A stretch of 7,184 nucleotides of DNA from Bacteroidetes bacterium 4572_112. GTDB lineage: Bacteria; Bacteroidota; Bacteroidia; Bacteroidales; UBA1556. The notes under the pieces are model-generated. The model saw nothing but the letters and a program-made list of their open reading frames with translations. It did not search any database and was not told where the DNA came from. The stretch is taken from NCBI GenBank assembly GCA_002254285.1, contig NIUZ01000087.1:1-7184 (forward strand). The letters run 5' to 3'. This document shows, in pieces, positions 1 through 5,546 of this stretch (positions are counted from its first letter, which is position 1; each line of letters starts with the position of its first letter). Position numbers and translations under genes: made by a program.

Positions 1-1
1 T

Positions 2-283
2 GCAGGCTCTGTATATGTATCCTTACCTAGTAGTTTTAAAGGTTATGAAATGAAAAAGGCAATTCAAAAGATTGTATTTCCTAATGGGATGGTCGTTCAA
101 TCAGATAATCGTCAACTTCGACCCTCTGGATATAATTATTTACTTTATGCAATTACATCAATTAAAGGAAGTTATAAGGGAAATAAAAAAGGGACTACCC
201 AACTGATTTTGGATAAGTCCCTGATTGCGGAGAAAGAGGGATTCGAACCCTCGCACCAAAATATTTTTCATAACTACCTATAA
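2..283 (+). CDS. C-terminal part of a probable serine recombinase (5' end outside the window)
   Basis: The frame is open from base 2 with no stop before 281-283, so the ATG at 50 is probably internal and the gene begins left of the window. The readable part contains KKAIQKIVFPNG, then DNRQLRPSGYNYLLYAI. This resembles the C-terminal tail of Bacteroidota resolvase/invertase-type serine recombinases, which usually carry an FP-(D/E/N)-G-I segment, an R-T/P segment and an N-x-L-F/L segment after the zinc-ribbon region. The catalytic serine domain would lie upstream and cannot be seen, so the family call rests on recalled tail similarity alone. The last 30 or so residues are odd: they are read from a terminator and from the antisense strand of a tRNA 3' end (…EGFEPS…). 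They are therefore unlikely to belong to the ancestral protein. The original stop may have been lost at an element junction. It could also be an unrelated hypothetical protein. Confidence 0.55.
   Translation, partial: AGSVYVSLPSSFKGYEMKKAIQKIVFPNGMVVQSDNRQLRPSGYNYLLYAITSIKGSYKGNKKGTTQLILDKSLIAEKEGFEPSHQNIFHNYL
185..222 (-). terminator. Rho-independent terminator following the tRNA 3' end
   Basis: On the minus strand GGGACT (221-216) pairs with AGTCCC (196-191), with an added A-T pair at 222/190. An inner CCAA/TTGG pairing (199-202 with 209-212) extends the stem. A run of six T follows on the minus strand (190-185). It begins 5 bases after the tRNA discriminator base, which is where a tRNA terminator is expected. 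It overlaps the recombinase reading frame on the other strand. Confidence 0.75.
228..257 (-). pseudogene. 3' fragment of a tRNA gene, probably tRNA-Ser (candidate att-site remnant)
   Basis: Read on the minus strand, the T stem GAGGG (252-248), the 7-base T loop TTCGAAT (247-241) and CCCTC (240-236) form a perfect T arm. It is followed by the acceptor 3' strand TTTCTCC (235-229) and discriminator G at 228. CCA is not encoded (CAA follows). An acceptor 5' strand of GGAGAAA with discriminator G is typical of bacterial tRNA-Ser. No acceptor 5' strand, D arm or anticodon arm can be found at 258-330, where they should be, so only the 3' end is present. Known biology: integrative elements often use tRNA 3' ends as attachment sites and leave a duplicated 3' fragment at one junction. 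That reading here is an inference. Confidence 0.7.
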
Positions 284-318
284 ATCTAAACTTTACCCAT
301 AACTGTTTTTCCGAGGGC

Positions 319-340
319 AAAGTCTGTTATTACGGACTTT
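319..340. repeat. Hairpin A: near-palindromic site, first of a pair
   Basis: AAAGTCTGT (319-327) pairs with ACGGACTTT (332-340) around a TATT loop: 9 bp with one G·T wobble. ATTTTA follows, so it could act as a weak terminator for plus-strand transcripts. The core is an inverted copy, with one mismatch, of the hairpin at 407-424. TTTTCCGAG precedes both hairpins (307-315 and 393-401), so the two sites also share their left flank. Confidence 0.65.
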
Positions 341-375
341 ATTTTAACTCATTTTATTAGGCTTTTGTCCTTTTG

Positions 376-406
376 AGCTCGGAAAGAAGGGGTTTTCCGA
401 GCTTTT
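376..406 (+). terminator. Hairpin B: terminator-like, between the twin palindromes
   Basis: AGCTCGGAAA (376-385) pairs perfectly over 10 bp with TTTCCGAGCT (394-403) around an 8-base loop. It is followed by a short T run (403-406) that overlaps the right arm. The orientation suits termination of plus-strand transcription coming from the recombinase side. It leads directly into the next hairpin. Confidence 0.55.
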
Positions 407-429
407 GGTCCGTAATAACGGACCTTTTT
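407..429 (+). terminator. Hairpin C: terminator-like, second copy of the twin palindrome
   Basis: GGTCCGT (407-413) pairs perfectly with ACGGACC (418-424) around AATA and is followed by T425-T429, a good plus-strand intrinsic terminator. It would insulate the convergent glycosyltransferase gene from leftward neighbours. On the minus strand the stem has no T run, so it is not the glycosyltransferase terminator. No clear terminator for that gene is visible in 430-533. Confidence 0.6.
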
Positions 430-533
430 AGAAAAAAAAGACTCAAAGCTGCACATTAACAGCGGCAACAATCAAGCTTAGTCAAAACTTAATAATAAAA
501 ATTCTAAGGAGTTTAAATGAGATCTTTTTAGAC

Positions 534-1667
534 TTATTTTTTATCAGAATACACCTTTGTAATAGTTTCCCAAATCACGCTAGCGGTATTATCCCATGAG
601 AATAACTTAGCACGTTCCTTGCCTTTAGCAATAAGTTTATTTCGGAATTCGGCTTGCGATTCCACCTTTTGCATAGCCGCTGCAATATCCTTATAATCAA
701 ACGGGTCAACAATAATAGCGGCATCGCCAGCAACCTCGGGCATGGATGTTACATTGGAAGTAATAACTGCCGTTTCGGCTTTAAAAGCTTCAACAATTGG
801 AATACCAAAGCCCTCAAAATATGACACATATGTCATTGCAATGGAAGAAGCTACTATTTTATTAAGCTTATCAGTAGTTAAATGCCCTGTAAATACCACA
901 TCGGCTTTATTTGCCATGGAGTTATATGCATTACGGATAGACTTTGTCCACCACTGTTTACTTCCAACAATTACCAATTTTGTTTTGGTATTATTCTGCT
1001 CTTTACAATAATCGAAAGCCTTAAAAAGTCCTACCAAATTCTTGCGAGGATGCAATGCTCCAACAAAAACAAAATAGTTTTCGCCATCGGTATATTGCTG
1101 CTTTACTTCTTTTTTGGCATTATCATCAATGGCAAAATAATCTTCTTTTACTCCATTATAAGCTACATCAATTTTATTATTCGCTATATTATAAAGTCTA
1201 TGAATGTCTTGCTTCGAATATTCAGAAACAGTGATAATACGCTCAGCCTTACGAGCAAATTTAGGAAAGAAATATTTATAATACCATAAATCTAAAAGAG
1301 GCAAATCCTTTGGATAATATTCGAAATTAAGATCGTGAAGTACGGCAATGGAAGGCACTTTGGTGCTCAAAGACAGATATCCATCTGTAGAGAGAAACAC
1401 ATCGGCATTATACTTTCGTAAAACACGTGCAACCGATATTTCGAACCAAAGCACATATAAAAATGGATGACGTGCAGGAGGTCCAACAACCACAGGAGTA
1501 ACATTTTCTGCAAAGATAAATTCCTCGCTATATGGTCTATCGAAAATAAAGATAAACTCATGCTCGGGATGAGCAATAGCCATTCGCTTGAGGCTTTCGT
1601 AGGAAAACCAGCCAATGCCCTCGAGCTTGTCTTTTAATAATAACCTTGTATTTACTGCTATTCTCAA
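534..1667 (-). CDS. Glycosyltransferase family 4 (GT-B fold)
   Basis: This 377-residue protein is of usual full length for a GT4 enzyme, which transfers a sugar from an activated nucleotide donor to a glycan or lipid-linked acceptor in the cytoplasm, commonly for cell-surface polysaccharide. The N-terminal domain starts MRIAVNTRLLL with a glycine-rich EGIGWFSYE loop (16-24) and has HDLNF at 111-115. The C-terminal donor-binding domain starts near 197 with FVGALHPRKNL (201-211), whose R208 and K209 are in the place of the diphosphate-binding basic residues. The E-x7-E motif EGFGIPIVE (285-293) follows, then a TSMPEVAGDAA segment (307-317). There is no signal peptide or membrane helix. The start is supported by the family-typical N-terminus and by a promoter 34 bases upstream. 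Donor and acceptor cannot be deduced. It stands alone: no other glycan gene is in the window, and it is divergent from the PepSY-type gene. Confidence 0.93.
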   Translation of the reverse strand: MRIAVNTRLLLKDKLEGIGWFSYESLKRMAIAHPEHEFIFIFDRPYSEEFIFAENVTPVVVGPPARHPFLYVLWFEISVARVLRKYNADVFLSTDGYLSLSTKVPSIAVLHDLNFEYYPKDLPLLDLWYYKYFFPKFARKAERIITVSEYSKQDIHRLYNIANNKIDVAYNGVKEDYFAIDDNAKKEVKQQYTDGENYFVFVGALHPRKNLVGLFKAFDYCKEQNNTKTKLVIVGSKQWWTKSIRNAYNSMANKADVVFTGHLTTDKLNKIVASSIAMTYVSYFEGFGIPIVEAFKAETAVITSNVTSMPEVAGDAAIIVDPFDYKDIAAAMQKVESQAEFRNKLIAKGKERAKLFSWDNTASVIWETITKVYSDKK

Positions 1668-1701
1668 ATCGTGCTTTTGATGTTGTCTTTGATTAAGTAT
1701 G

Positions 1702-1709
1702 CAAAGGTA
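1702..1709 (-). promoter_or_regulatory. Bacteroidota -7 promoter element of the glycosyltransferase gene
   Basis: The minus strand reads TACCTTTG, followed by C, a perfect TAnnTTTG element 34 bases before the ATG at 1667. The -33 TTTG is not visible at the usual distance, so only half of the promoter is well supported. Confidence 0.6.
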
Positions 1710-1774
1710 GTATTTTTATTTACTCGACGGCGGTCTCATGTTGGCAGTTATTGTGGGATTTTGGCTATGCCCAA

Positions 1775-1844
1775 GGTAAAGGGTGGTAAAAGGTGGTAAG
1801 GAATGGCAAGGAATGGTAAGGGGTTGTGAAGGAGTGGTAAAGAG
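1775..1844. repeat. Degenerate 10-bp tandem repeat (GGTAAGGnnT type), seven units
   Basis: Seven units in strict 10-base phase can be read from 1775: GGTAAAGGGT, GGTAAAAGGT, GGTAAGGAAT, GGCAAGGAAT, GGTAAGGGGT, TGTGAAGGAG, TGGTAAAGAG. A worn copy of the GTCATCCTGAGC-type repeat (TTGGCTATGCCCAAGG, 1761-1776) sits at the left edge. The same combination occurs in the opposite orientation at 7041-7184. No coding potential is apparent. Confidence 0.75.
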
Positions 1845-1901
1845 CTGAACAGTTGACATTTAGTTTAGTTCTCGCTCTGCTATGCTGATTTCAAAACAAT
1901 T

Positions 1902-1994
1902 TATCCACGAATTACACGAATACCCACGAATTTTAATTATTCGCTAGCGAATAATAATTCGTGCTAATTAGTGGAATTCGTGGATATTTTTTTT
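1902..1994. repeat. Long hairpin element built from CACGAATT motifs
   Basis: The outer arms 1902-1913 and 1975-1986 pair perfectly over 12 bp. Within them, 1915-1917 and 1919-1921 pair with 1971-1973 and 1967-1969. CACGAATT at 1925-1932 pairs with 1956-1963, and the centre 1936-1955 is a perfect 20-base palindrome around CGCTAGCG. A run of eight T (1987-1994) follows. No plus-strand gene lies upstream to be terminated, since both neighbours point away from here, so a dispersed REP- or MITE-like element is more likely than a terminator. Confidence 0.75.
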
Positions 1995-2009
1995 ATTTTA
2001 ATTGTAAAG

Positions 2010-2038
2010 GGTTGCCTTTCGGCTGCGCCCAGGATGAC
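2010..2038 (-). repeat. Dispersed intergenic repeat of the GTCATCCTGAGC..GCCGAAGG type
   Basis: Read on the minus strand it is GTCATCCTGGGCGCAGCC followed by GAAAGGCAACC. It matches the copies at 7122 and 7163 with about five differences over 29 bases, and the match includes the trailing CAACC. A GGAATGGTAAAG stretch (2042-2053), like one unit of the 10-bp array, lies next to it. Confidence 0.65.
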
Positions 2039-2140
2039 AAAGGAATGGTAAAGTTCAAAGATGCTGGAATCTAAGCTCACAAATAACACCTAATTCTCAA
2101 CACAAATATTAATTCTTAATTTCTGTGAAATACCTATTTG

Positions 2141-2175
2141 TTGGTATTAATTATTCAATTTAAATACTACTTTTG
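2141..2175 (+). promoter_or_regulatory. Bacteroidota-type promoter of the PepSY-like gene
   Basis: TACTTTTG at 2168-2175 fits TAnnTTTG exactly and is followed by C, as is common. A TTG at 2141-2143 lies 24 bases upstream, slightly longer than the usual spacing, so the -33 half is weak. The predicted leader to the ATG at 2220 is about 40 bases. No riboswitch-like structure is evident in it. Confidence 0.6.
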
Positions 2176-2219
2176 CGTATTATTTAATTAGAGCTTTACG
2201 TAACAATATATAAATATCA

Positions 2220-3743
2220 ATGATCAATTTTTTAAAGAAATATCATAAATGGGTTAGCCTTATTTTCGCAGTAATTATATTGCTATTTGCTATCTCCGGC
2301 ATTATTCTTAATCATCGCAGAATGTTCTCAAGCATATCGATTGATAGAAGCATTATGCCTGCCGAATTTGCAATTAAAAATTGGAATAACGCCTCTGTTA
2401 AATCCACTATTAAGCTAAATGACAGTAGCATACTAATATATGGTAATATTGGAATTTGGAAAACAGACAGCCTATTCAAAGATTTCACAGATTTTAATAA
2501 TGGAATACGAAAAGGGATTGACAGAAAGAAAACATGTACTGTATTTCAAAGCTCTGATGGTAGCCTTTTTGCAGGCACATTATTCGATTTATATAAATAT
2601 GACTTTAAGGATAATAAATGGCAAGCAATAACATTACCAACGCACGAACGAAGGGTTGTTGATATTATAGAAAAAGACAATAAACTATTATTCCTTACCC
2701 GCTCACACCTTATTGAGAGCAGTATGGATTTATCAAACTTTAATGTAAAAGAGCTCCCTCATCCCGAGAATTACGATAATAAAGTAAGCCTTTTCAAAAC
2801 ATTATGGACCATCCATAGTGGCGAAATACTCGGTAATGCAGGAAAAGTATTTGTCGATTTTATGGGTTTGATACTAATATTCCTAACCATTACAGGGATA
2901 ATACTTTTTATAAATAAAAAACGACTTATTAAAAGAGCGAGAGCCCGTAAAGATGTGCTTTCGATAGTTAAAACCAACAAATGGAATTTGAAATGGCATA
3001 ATAAAATAGGATGGACTGCTACTTTCTTTTTGATAATTGTAAGCAGTACAGGTATTTTTCTCCGCCCACCTTTATTAATTCCTATTGCTGATGTTAAGGT
3101 TGGTAAAATTCCTGGAAGCGAATTAGATTCTGATAATGCCTGGTTTGACAAACTACGAAGAATAATTTATGATGATGAAAACGAAAGATTCATTATTGCA
3201 ACATTAGATGGTATTTATTATTCTGATGATGAGTTTGCTAGTGAGCTTAAGAGATTCGAACATCAGCCACCAGCATCTGTTATGGGAGTGAATGTATTTC
3301 ACAAAACAGCTTCAAATACCTATATGATTGGTTCTTTTGAAGGCCTATTTGTTTGGAATACCCAAAGCGGCGAAATATTTGACTATGTAAAGAAAATACC
3401 ATATAAAAAACCAGAAACTAGAGGCGCACCAATTGGCGAATATTTAATCACAGCTTATACTAATGATTATGCTGGTGGGGAAATTGCTTTTTGCTATAAT
3501 AATGGAGCTATAAACATTAGTAATGTAAATAACAGCTTTCCATTACCACCTCAAAACATACTAGAAGCTGCAAAAATATCTTTATGGAATGTAGCATTGG
3601 AAATTCATACAGGAAGAATATACAAAGTCTTCATGGGGATATTCTATATATTAGTTGTACCTATATCAGGCTTTGCGCTACTATTCATTATTATTTCAGG
3701 TTTTATTGTTTGGTGGAAAATGTATAAAGGAATTGAGAATTAA
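2220..3743 (+). CDS. PepSY-associated TM-like membrane protein with propeller-like outer segments
   Basis: The 507-residue protein has four predicted membrane helices at about 12-30, 209-231, 264-281 and 470-497. Basic residues at the N-terminus, at 233-244 (KKRLIKRARARK) and after the last helix place both ends and the central loop in the cytoplasm. The two large segments 31-208 and 282-469 would be periplasmic. Motifs LWTIHSGEILG (195-205), KWHNKIGW (258-265) and EIHTGRIYKV (461-470) match the His-x-G-(E/R)-I and W-H-x-x-x-G signatures of PepSY_TM proteins. These are often linked to iron uptake or ferric reductase functions. H9, H32, H199, H260 and H463 lie near membrane edges and could hold haem (inference). 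The outer segments contain strand-rich, propeller-blade-like pieces: SSDGSLFAGTLFDLYKYD (111-128), ATLDGIYYSDD (327-337) and GSFEGLFVWN (371-380). No TonB-dependent receptor or iron gene is nearby. Family call moderate, function uncertain. Confidence 0.75.
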   Translation: MINFLKKYHKWVSLIFAVIILLFAISGIILNHRRMFSSISIDRSIMPAEFAIKNWNNASVKSTIKLNDSSILIYGNIGIWKTDSLFKDFTDFNNGIRKGIDRKKTCTVFQSSDGSLFAGTLFDLYKYDFKDNKWQAITLPTHERRVVDIIEKDNKLLFLTRSHLIESSMDLSNFNVKELPHPENYDNKVSLFKTLWTIHSGEILGNAGKVFVDFMGLILIFLTITGIILFINKKRLIKRARARKDVLSIVKTNKWNLKWHNKIGWTATFFLIIVSSTGIFLRPPLLIPIADVKVGKIPGSELDSDNAWFDKLRRIIYDDENERFIIATLDGIYYSDDEFASELKRFEHQPPASVMGVNVFHKTASNTYMIGSFEGLFVWNTQSGEIFDYVKKIPYKKPETRGAPIGEYLITAYTNDYAGGEIAFCYNNGAINISNVNNSFPLPPQNILEAAKISLWNVALEIHTGRIYKVFMGIFYILVVPISGFALLFIIISGFIVWWKMYKGIEN

Positions 3744-3744
3744 G

Positions 3745-3762
3745 TCCCGATAGCTATCGGGA
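3745..3762. repeat. Perfect 18-bp palindrome directly after the PepSY-like gene
   Basis: TCCCGATAGCTATCGGGA is a perfect palindrome 1 base after the stop codon. No T run follows, so it is not a classical intrinsic terminator, though it could stabilise the mRNA 3' end. It belongs to a CCCGAT-N4-ATCGGG hairpin set with copies at 3887 and 6961. Confidence 0.7.
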
Positions 3763-3799
3763 TAGGAATTATGGTTTATTATTGACCTGATCAATCAAA

Positions 3800-3826
3800 G
3801 GCTAAGGGCTAAAGGTAAAGGCTAAA
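3800..3826. repeat. Short degenerate GGCTAAA tandem array
   Basis: Four units are readable: GGCTAAG, GGCTAAA, GGTAAA (one base short) and GGCTAAA. It is a second, worn locus of the heptamer that forms the 11-copy array at 5600-5676. Confidence 0.75.
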
Positions 3827-3886
3827 GTACCTGTTATCTGTCTTCAAAAAAAGTAATCCATTAATTGACTCCTTTATCCTTCTCCT

Positions 3887-3951
3887 CCCGATTCCCATCG
3901 GGGTCCTTGTCCTTTATCCTTGTCCTTTATCCCTGCCTACCGGCAGGCAGG
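3887..3951. repeat. Compound intergenic repeat: hairpin, 13-bp direct repeat, GC-rich hairpin
   Basis: Three parts lie end to end. CCCGAT-TCCC-ATCGGG (3887-3902) is a 6-bp hairpin. TCCTTGTCCTTTA occurs twice in tandem (3904-3916 and 3917-3929). CCTGCCT (3932-3938) pairs with AGGCAGG (3945-3951), a GC-rich stem ending 1 base from the stop codon of the minus-strand lipoprotein gene. Without a minus-strand T run the last hairpin is not a standard terminator, but it may mark that mRNA's 3' end. Confidence 0.7.
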
Positions 3952-3952
3952 C

Positions 3953-4483
3953 TCACTTAGCCTTCTTAACAAAGATACTAGGAGTGGTGATAATATTGCT
4001 TTTATTATGTGCTCTGTCAATAATTTGCAAATCGAAGCGGATACTATCGGCGGTAGAATTTATATTATTGATAAATAATTCGACTCTAATTTCACCTTTT
4101 ACACCACGTTCTGCAAGGTCTTCCTCAATAAATGGAATTCGGGTATTGAAAGTAAATGGCAGATCAACATGTCGGAAAGTATCATTGAGCTTTTCGAAAT
4201 AGGTGATATAATAATTATAATAATACTCACTTGATGGATTGAAAGGAGGCAAAGTATCATCCAGCTCTAGTCCTATATCACCATCACCATCGGTAAAGGT
4301 AATTGTCAGAAAGGCTTTATCATCAATATTGCTGATGTTGGAAATTTTGTCGATGGACTTGAACTCAATAACAGGCTCAATGGGATATTGCTCATGCTTT
4401 TTGCAGGAGAATACTACTCCAAAAAGCAGTAAAACCACCAATAATCCACCAAAATATTTCCTTAAAGCCATTTGTAATTGCAT
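3953..4483 (-). CDS. Bacteroidota lipoprotein of unknown function
   Basis: The 176-residue protein has a lipoprotein signal: basic LRKY, a hydrophobic stretch (12-25), then VFSC with C27 as the lipidated residue and KK after it. It should be anchored to the inner or outer membrane facing the periplasm or cell surface. The mature part has a beta-rich look, with an aspartate-rich loop TDGDGDIGL (64-72) that resembles calcium-binding loops (D65, D67, D69). It ends with DRAHNKSNIITTPSI (156-170), a pattern I associate with small Bacteroidota lipoproteins of unknown role. M5 is an alternative start and would still leave a good signal. M1 is kept because the predicted leader is then about 22 bases. 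The gene is divergent from the LuxE-like gene, 67 bases apart, and their promoters overlap. No function should be assigned. Confidence 0.87.
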   Translation of the reverse strand: MQLQMALRKYFGGLLVVLLLFGVVFSCKKHEQYPIEPVIEFKSIDKISNISNIDDKAFLTITFTDGDGDIGLELDDTLPPFNPSSEYYYNYYITYFEKLNDTFRHVDLPFTFNTRIPFIEEDLAERGVKGEIRVELFINNINSTADSIRFDLQIIDRAHNKSNIITTPSIFVKKAK

Positions 4484-4503
4484 TTATGATAATATTATCT
4501 TTG
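4471..4503 (+). promoter_or_regulatory. Promoter of the LuxE-like gene
   Basis: TTTG at 4471-4474 and TATCTTTG at 4496-4503 are separated by exactly 21 bases, a full match to the Bacteroidota primary sigma consensus, and C follows. The leader to the ATG at 4551 is about 40 bases. The -33 part lies inside the first codons of the divergent lipoprotein gene. Confidence 0.75.
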
Positions 4504-4511
4504 CACTTTGG

Positions 4512-4544
4512 CAAATTTAATAGTTTTAACGAAACCAAAGCAAA
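4512..4544 (-). promoter_or_regulatory. Promoter of the lipoprotein gene
   Basis: On the minus strand TTTG (4544-4541) and TAAATTTG (4519-4512) are 21 bases apart, again a full match, followed by C. Transcription would start near 4505 and run leftward through the opposing promoter. The two -7 elements are only 8 bases apart (4504-4511). Confidence 0.72.
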
Positions 4545-4550
4545 TAAATT

Positions 4551-5543
4551 ATGCATGATAGCCACAATATTATTAGCAATATAAAATCGATTCGTAATGA
4601 TGATGATTTTAATTCTGTGGCCATTGATATTTTTAATTATCAGTATCAAAATAACATAATTTACAAAAAATGGGTAGACTATCTTGGTCACAAAGCATCT
4701 GATATTGACCATTATACAAACATTCCTTTTCTTCCAATATCACTTTTCAAAACCCATGAAATAAAATCCTATACTGGTGATGCTGAGATTATTTTTAGCA
4801 GCAGCGGCACCACAGGGATGACTACTTCAAAGCATTTTGTCAAAAGTGTGGATTTATATAAAGAGGCATATACGGCTTCTTTTGAGGAGTTTTATGGTGC
4901 TATTGAAGATTATACTGTACTGGCACTACTGCCCTCCTACTTAGAGCGAGAAGGTTCATCACTAATACTTATGGCTGAAGACTTTATAGCCAAATCAAAA
5001 TATAATGAAAGTGGTTTTTATTTATATAATTATAAAGAGCTTTATGAGCAGTTGGAGTTCTTAAAATTACTGAATCGTAAGGTAATTCTTTTGGGAGTTA
5101 GTTTTGCATTATTAGAATTTGCTGAGCAATTCAAAATAGATTTCCCTGAGCTTATAATTATGGAAACTGGCGGAATGAAAGGCAAGCGTAAGGAGCTATT
5201 GCGAGCAGAGCTTCACTCAATATATAATAATGCCTTTGGCACTTCGGCTATACATTCGGAATATGGAATGACAGAGTTAATGTCGCAAGCATACTCCAAG
5301 GGCAATGGCATATTCGAATGCCCCAATAATTTAAAAATACTTATCCGTGATACCAACGACCCATTAAGCCTTATTGCAAAGGGAAAAAGTGGTGGCATAA
5401 ACATTATAGATCTATATAATATCCACAGCTGCTCGTTTATTGCAACTCAAGATTTAGGGAAAATAAATACCGATGGAAACTTCGAAATCCTCGGCCGATT
5501 CGATAATTCGGATATTAGAGGGTGTAATTTGCTTATACTTTAG
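4551..5543 (+). CDS. LuxE-family acyl-protein synthetase (ANL superfamily)
   Basis: The protein has 330 residues, near the usual LuxE-family size and shorter than full ANL ligases. Known LuxE activates a fatty acid with ATP and holds it as a thioester for transfer. The N-terminal part carries IPFLPISLFKTHEI (58-71), typical of the family. The ATP phosphate loop is SSSGTTG (83-89). ETGGMKGKR (205-213) and SEYGMTEL (236-243) are the adenine and acyl-adenylate motifs, and QDLG (300-303) holds the ribose-binding aspartate. The tail GRFDNSDIRGCNLLIL (315-330) contains C325. The classical LuxE acyl-accepting cysteine also lies close to the C-terminus, so C325 is the candidate (inference). No luciferase (LuxAB) or LuxC/LuxD homologue is in the window, so a light-producing role is unlikely. 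A lipid or surface acylation role is possible but not shown. It has its own promoter and is convergent with the carboxypeptidase gene. Confidence 0.88.
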   Translation: MHDSHNIISNIKSIRNDDDFNSVAIDIFNYQYQNNIIYKKWVDYLGHKASDIDHYTNIPFLPISLFKTHEIKSYTGDAEIIFSSSGTTGMTTSKHFVKSVDLYKEAYTASFEEFYGAIEDYTVLALLPSYLEREGSSLILMAEDFIAKSKYNESGFYLYNYKELYEQLEFLKLLNRKVILLGVSFALLEFAEQFKIDFPELIIMETGGMKGKRKELLRAELHSIYNNAFGTSAIHSEYGMTELMSQAYSKGNGIFECPNNLKILIRDTNDPLSLIAKGKSGGINIIDLYNIHSCSFIATQDLGKINTDGNFEILGRFDNSDIRGCNLLIL

Positions 5544-5546
5544 ATA

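Noticed and set aside
258..330. A possible complete tRNA-Ser on the minus strand
   Set aside because: No acceptor 5' strand complementary to TTTCTCC, no D arm and no anticodon arm can be placed here, so only the 3' fragment is reported.
319..429. Integron attC site
   Set aside because: The arms do not fit the RYYYAAC/GTTRRRY core rule and no integron integrase or cassette gene is present.
507..530. AGGAG followed by ATG (tiny frame MRSF)
   Set aside because: Only four codons, in a genome type that rarely uses Shine-Dalgarno signals; most likely chance.
882..1289. Plus-strand open frame of 135 codons opposite the glycosyltransferase gene
   Set aside because: It is antisense to conserved GT4 coding sequence and has no recognisable domain or promoter of its own.
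2054..2219. Riboswitch or structured leader before the PepSY-like gene
   Set aside because: The predicted leader is only about 40 AT-rich bases with no conserved stem or terminator.
4392..4712. Minus-strand open frame of 106 codons spanning the lipoprotein/LuxE promoter region
   Set aside because: It overlaps the start of both well-supported genes in a different frame and crosses both promoters; it is a low-complexity I/N/K-rich shadow.
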